The notes below the pieces were generated by a model. That model was not told where the DNA came from and searched no databases. It worked only from the letters and a program-made list of their open reading frames with translations. A program made the position numbers and the translations under genes. This document shows, piece after piece, positions 63,448-64,000 of a stretch of DNA of 64,000 nucleotides; position 1 is the stretch's first letter; the number at the start of each line of letters is the position of its first letter. Source of the DNA: Clostridium sp. OM02-18AC (GTDB lineage Bacteria; Bacillota; Clostridia; Lachnospirales; Lachnospiraceae); NCBI RefSeq assembly GCF_003481825.1, contig NZ_QULW01000013.1, forward strand, positions 1 through 64,000. The letters are read 5' to 3'.

Positions 63448-64000
63448 ATGTTATGCGTACATTGTGGAGCAAAAAACGACAGCGATGCGATTTATTGTAA
63501 TGAATGTGGTCGGTTGGTGGATAAAAAGGATACGGAAAACAAACACATAGACTTAAAGAAAATAATGAAAAACAAGCTTGTTAGGGCAATAGCAGTAGTT
63601 GCTTTGATTGTGGTTGCTGGAAGCTTGGTGTTTGGGGGAAGAAGTTATAAAAAAACTGTCAATATGTATATGAAGGCATCTTTTGAGGGAGATGCGACAA
63701 CGATATTCAGCCTGATTTCGTCAAAAATGTTTGACTATGGTTTGGAAGAGAGTGGTTATGAGCGTTCAGATAAAAGACAGATTATCAAAGATACAAAAGA
63801 AAGTATGAAAAAAGATATAGAACGAATGGAATCCCAAACTGGAATTAAATGGAAAGATATAAAAAAGTCTTATAAAATTACAAGTGTTGAAAAGATAAAA
63901 GGTTATGAATTGGATGATCTGAAGGATCGGTATCAAGAGGCTGGCGTAAAGATATCTGCTGCAAAATTTGTAGAAGTAGAAGTAAATATTCAAACCGGGG
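63448..64000 (+). CDS. Zinc-ribbon membrane protein (partial, runs off the window)
   Basis: 184 codons are visible from ATG 63448 (AAGGGGG upstream), with no stop before the edge. It starts MLCVHCGAKNDSDAIYCNEC, a zinc ribbon. A basic stretch and one membrane helix (about 49-67, AIAVVALIVVAGSLVFGG) follow, then an extracellular region with a helical KDTKESMKKDIERMES segment. It has the same plan as the preceding gene and follows it by 15 nt, so the two are in one operon. AT-rich like its neighbour. Function unknown. Confidence 0.75.
   Translation, partial: MLCVHCGAKNDSDAIYCNECGRLVDKKDTENKHIDLKKIMKNKLVRAIAVVALIVVAGSLVFGGRSYKKTVNMYMKASFEGDATTIFSLISSKMFDYGLEESGYERSDKRQIIKDTKESMKKDIERMESQTGIKWKDIKKSYKITSVEKIKGYELDDLKDRYQEAGVKISAAKFVEVEVNIQTG

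Overview
The window is a chromosomal segment of a Gram-positive anaerobe of the Clostridia, most likely a Lachnospiraceae member. This rests on the gene order (rpsF-ssb-rpsR; gdpP-rplI-dnaB), MecA, families typical of that group (DUF4317, DUF951, DUF1858, VanW), strong AGGAGG-type ribosome binding sites, and the absence of outer-membrane genes. No phage, CRISPR array or complete insertion sequence is visible. The clearest mobile trace is a 133-bp MITE-like element with an exact 8-bp flanking direct repeat, plus related ~30-bp palindromes scattered in gaps.

Layout. 1-3720: a 5S rRNA followed by a 23S rRNA that has its own promoter in the spacer. 3.8-8.4 kb: a MarR/MATE efflux operon, a secreted glycosidase-like protein, and an Asn-Glu-Cys tRNA cluster. 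8.4-13.3 kb: LysR and a divergent sodium-coupled amino acid transporter, an isocitrate dehydrogenase-family enzyme, and a membrane zinc-ribbon protein. 13.4-17.6 kb: DUF2156, GNAT, sirtuin, aldo-keto reductase and DUF951. 17.6-25.9 kb: housekeeping block (S6, SSB, S18; c-di-AMP phosphodiesterase GdpP, L9, DnaB, a MerR-type protein), interrupted by DUF4317 on the minus strand. 26-28.4 kb: a class I amidotransferase, ferredoxin, DUF1858 and MecA. 28.6-35.6 kb: an unusual cluster with a protein kinase fused to a ParA-like domain lacking the P-loop lysine, a second such protein, a small unknown protein, an SH3-GH18 protein, a lipoprotein phosphoesterase and a cell-wall amidase.

35.6-40.5 kb: LysR, an enolase-superfamily enzyme and a GntP-type permease (probably sugar-acid use), then an FMN riboswitch controlling the riboflavin transporter ribU. 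40.6-45 kb: threonylcarbamoyl-AMP synthase, dCMP deaminase, a B12-binding-type radical SAM protein and a DnaQ-like exonuclease. 45-49.8 kb: a 35-aa membrane peptide, VanW, a HypE-like protein, an Lrp regulator with an aminotransferase, and TrmL. 50-59.6 kb: a ferric/hexose-phosphate-type ABC transporter, a phosphohexomutase, a second binding lipoprotein, and a sensor kinase/AraC-type response regulator pair. Together these resemble a hexose-phosphate sensing and uptake locus. 59.6-64 kb: a promoter-to-terminator unit without an ORF carrying two iron-regulator-like palindromes (candidate sRNA), an HTH regulator, and two AT-richer zinc-ribbon membrane proteins. The first of these shares promoter architecture with the HTH gene, and the last runs off the window.
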